From the NCBI GenBank assembly GCA_030685235.1, contig MU839171.1, positions 62,001 to 126,000 of the forward strand: DNA of 64,000 nucleotides, written 5' to 3'. This DNA is from Copromyces sp. CBS 386.78 (lineage: Eukaryota > Ascomycota > Sordariomycetes > Sordariales > Sordariaceae). Made by a program: the position numbers and the translations under genes. The number at the start of each line of letters is the position of its first letter. The stretch's first letter is position 1. Positions 60,441 through 64,000 of the stretch are shown here, piece after piece. Under the pieces are notes generated by a model. The model was not told the origin of the DNA and did no database searches. It worked only from the letters and a program-made list of their open reading frames with translations.

Positions 60441-63400
60441 GGTACTGTATGAATAGAAGCCGACTCTGCAGCAATTGTTCATCCTCTGGCCGTCAGCACG
60501 ATGATACGAATTCGGAGTTTCCTGTTAATGGCTCGTCTATTTGAGGACGTTTTTTTGACCCAGTCGAGAATTTGTGTCAGCAGGTCCGCTTCGGCCTCTC
60601 ACTGCACCACCCTCTCTCTCTCTACTTGATCCGTAGCACCGCTTTTCCCGACTTGTCCCTGGTCAGCATCTGGTTGGCTGGATTCCACTTTCGTCTCACG
60701 CACCCTCATTTCTTTCAGTGCGTGTTTTGGTTCCTTAAAAAGGGACACCATTACAGCACTGCAGTAGCTTGTTGATGGTTGTATAACCACCTCAAAGAGC
60801 AGCGATACTGACGAAGGGAACTACCCGTGTCATGTTGAATGGAATGGAAGGTATCCTCAATGGTAAGCACCAATGCAGTCCGACGCACCCCTTCTTAAAC
60901 CGGGGCGATCCGAGGTTGATTACTTGCAGATTCTCTTACCGCCCTTTTATTCATCTTTTTGAAGTTTTGTGTGTGTTGAAGCATGAACCAAAAGGAGAGG
61001 TTTGGGTTGCTGAATGCTCAAGACAATAGGAAATATCACTCGCCAGTATCTGCCCCATCAAGTCCTGAGATCCAGCAGTCCCGACATGGATAGAGATACG
61101 GTTGACATACGCTCCCTGTCACACAGCAGAACCACGAGCGCCCACCTACAGCGAGGTTGCCGTTCAGGAGGCCAGGTTGGCCCATATCATTCGGTGATAT
61201 AAACCTTCTAGAAGCAGCGATGGAAGCTCTCACTGGGCTGATAAGACGGTGCCATAGTGGATGAGATGTAGATACCACCCACCGTACCAAGCACGGTGTG
61301 CTTTTGGGTTGTTGCCCTGCTATGATAGAGGGAATAAGTGCGTATTATACCATCGTGCGGCAGTACGCAGTCAGCACTTGGAGCTGATTGTTGGAAACGA
61401 AGTGAGCATGCCTTGGAAGGGAGGGAGGTACCGTCATCATTTTGTGCTCGCCGCCCCGCATCCGCATCTTGACATCTTATGTATTCAGTCAGTCAGTCGT
61501 CTTTTGTTTGTCCGCGTTAGTCATTTGCTTCCATCCTAGAGTACCTGGGATTCACCGGTAAGCTTAGCACAGTCGAAAGAGCGATAACAAAGTTCCCTGT
61601 GATTAAAGCGAAGGAAGAAGGGAGGAGACCGGGGCCCTCCGCCGACGGAATATGAGTGAGGAAAGGAAAGACAAGCCCGATCCCCTCCCCTCCTCACTCG
61701 CTCGCGTGCGTCTGGCCGGACTGCCGGGTTATGGTTGGTGGTAAAGCCAAGCGAAGGTAGCCCAAGGGCACCGTCAAATGCCGTGCGACCCCATGCGTTC
61801 ATCACGGCGGCTGTTGGACCAATCAGATGGCTGCTGCGGCGATTAAAAAGGGCTTTTTGTTTTTGTTTAAAAAGTCAGCATTAGCGTAGTTCGAAAAAAC
61901 ATCCAGAAAAAGGATCAGCAACAACTTGGAAACACATGGAATTGAAGCAATCGACGTTCGGACTCGTGGTTGGTGGATGCTAGGCGAGTGGTACCCTCCT
62001 CACATCGCTCACAAGTGAACATTGGCGTTGGGGGCCAAAAACCTGCGAGAAGCCAAGGCTGAGTCGAGTTGAGAGGGAGGCTTAGGCTTACGACGAGGGA
62101 ACCGAAGAGAAGAACAAAAAGTAGCTGCCTAGTTGTTATTTTGACCGGCAATATCATTATACATACCACTGCATCATGGCGGTGTCACGGCCGCGTTTTT
62201 GGCCTTGTGTCTTCTCGTTCGACAGACAGTATCATCTACCATAAGGCTGAGTTCCGGACGGGAACGGTACACTGCGTTACCATCCCGGCTCGGGTGTCCG
62301 CAGACCGCAGAGCTGAAAAAGAAGGTTGGCAGGTTGCGCATTGCGATTGCGAGTTTATGATGGGTGCAGTGGTGGTGCCAGATGCTGCTGCGAGCGGGTT
62401 AGGAAGTTGCATTCGATCGTCGCAATGGTGTGTTGTTGTTTTTTTGTGCGGGATGGTACCTTAGGTTCAAAAGTTGGTTGGGACCCGACGACCTGTTGGT
62501 CGAGTTGATGTATGAATTTGGCAGGGCGATGGAACGTCAAGGGCGACTCCGAGTTCACCTGACCTCATGCCGTGGGGTGATTGGGCAACAAAAACTGGTT
62601 TGACTCATTTGTTGGACGAACAGCAGGAACAAAACTCAAAAAGAGGGAAAGAAGCGATGTCGTCCCCTCGCCGGTTGTCGTCCGAGCTACAGTATCCACT
62701 TGGCTGCAAGGCACCCCACCCGCGGAGTGGAGAGCGTTTGCCGAGCGTGTGGAGTGTTCCGTCCCCGCCGCAGCCGCCGGGCGCTTGCGCCGTGTGGGGA
62801 CCGCCGGCGATCAACCGGCCAACCGGCCCCGTTTGCGGCCGGTGGGGCACAGACCAGGGCCCGCTAGGGCGGGAGGGCTTCTTCCATTTTGTTACCTGAC
62901 ACCAACAAGCCAACGATCGATCATGCATCCAAACAAACCTCTCGTCGAGGCGGAGATGGCTGAGAACAATCAATGTAAACCAACTGCATGCCCGCCTTTC
63001 TGCACAGCGAGCACACTTTACAGAAAAATGGCGGTCCGACCCTTGCATCCTCTAAATCAACACTGCTTCCGCCTTTCAGCGCCTCACTGGTGCGCTGCCG
63101 TGCGCTAACGGATGACTTACAGCAAGATACAGCAGCCCTTGGAGTACATGCGCCTTTTAGCCACTGAGATTGCACGTTTCCATCAACACTCCGAATGGTC
63201 GTTCTGAGTCTTCCTCCATCCAACCTATTGCGTCACCCTCAAGATGATGATGCCCTGAGGACGCCCTCGCAATTCCCGCACCTCCCGTCCTGTTGCCCTG
63301 CCGGGCGTTCGTCATCCTTGCAATTGACTCAATCGAGTCCTACCAAGTCCGGGCATCACAAGTCCTGTCCTGGCTGCTGAATGCAACGATCCGACAACCC

Positions 63401-64000
63401 CGCAGTTGACTGGATCCTAAACGCGAGTGAGCACTACCACCAATTATTTGCTCAAGTCGAATCAAAAAGTCCGAATAATCGAATGTAACCCCGGCGGCCG
63501 CGTGGGCAGAAGCTACATTCGAAATGTGTGGTCCTTTTTACCTTTGTTCCTTAACCACCGAGACCACTCTTCAGGTTTTTGGCCCCCACCCCTGAGCACC
63601 TCCAATCTTCGCACCAGCAACGAACCAGGACTCGCGAACGCCCACGATGGTTGGAAGCGGAAGCAGAAACAAATGAGATACCCGGAGGAAATATCAGTGA
63701 TCTGGCGTTTTGTTGGTTGATAACAAGGTGCCGACGATAATACGAAGCCGGGCCCGATGCAAAGTCAGCGAAAGTCAGGTACGGAATAGTCTCCCCATAT
63801 TGCCTTGCCCTTTTCCCTGTGTGCATGCTATCAAACTTACACAGGGTACTTACCACTGGCCGATATGAGCACTTGAGTTTACAACGTTACGTACTTACAA
63901 TATCACATCACGTTGGCCCCTCGATCGGGTCTGGTCTGGTCGTCGGTCAGTTCCACCGGTCACCCGCCCCGCGGCCCCCGGCCCCTGTACACCGAATTAA

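Larger units (their letters stand above)
56961..64000. other. 7-kb region with no supportable gene
   Basis: No frame on either strand has a recognisable domain or C3 bias over a useful length. It contains the rpa190 3' UTR, a (GCA)10 tract, a 27-base A run, several GGTACC-type words and one hairpin. GC-rich frames at 62567-63108 on both strands look like composition artefacts. The window ends without a gene edge. Confidence 0.55.

Noticed and set aside
62567..63108. Overlapping 110- and 175-codon frames near the right end
   Set aside because: Several frames on both strands are open at once in a GC-rich patch, with no domain in any of them.

Overview
This window is filamentous-fungal nuclear DNA and fits Neurospora crassa or a very close Sordariales relative. 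Genes are GC- and C3-rich, with 60-110 nt GT..AG introns carrying CTAAC-like branch points, and intergenic regions are long. A retroelement shows the transition-only damage of repeat-induced point mutation (RIP). The divergent H4/H3 pair, with two introns in H4 and one in H3, and the 1563-residue AROM protein match what is known for Neurospora. The species call is inference, because no database could be searched.

Layout, left to right: (1) 1-4424 (+), the 3' part of a neurofibromin/IRA-type Ras GTPase-activating protein. (2) 4425-14658, about 10 kb with no supportable gene. (3) 14659-16785 (+), a polyQ C2H2 zinc-finger factor resembling Rpn4, the proteasome-gene activator. (4) 19506-24258 (-), the pentafunctional AROM enzyme of the shikimate pathway. 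(5) 26516-28194 (-), an MFS glucose/hexose transporter, probably GLT-1. (6) 32792-38681, a complete but RIP-destroyed Ty1/copia LTR retrotransposon with intact 5-bp target-site duplications. Its reading direction is minus. A RIP-damaged, intron-bearing tRNA cloverleaf sits between its pol stop and its 3' LTR. (7) 43767-46837, divergent histone H4 (-) and H3 (+) genes. (8) 47961-48857 (-), a kappa-class glutathione transferase / HCCA-isomerase-like protein. (9) 49351-50820 (-), splicing factor Prp3. (10) 51642-56960 (+), RNA polymerase I largest subunit, sharing a divergent promoter region with prp3. (11) 56961-64000, no supportable gene.

The genes are mostly housekeeping (aromatic amino acids, glucose uptake, nucleosomes, splicing, rRNA transcription) plus two regulators (Ras-GAP and the Rpn4-like factor). 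They do not form a cluster with one job. The most unusual structure is the copia element: 22 LTR differences that are all transitions and are placed almost entirely in the inward-facing parts of each LTR, a primer-binding site that suggests tRNA-Lys half-molecule priming, and the embedded tRNA gene.
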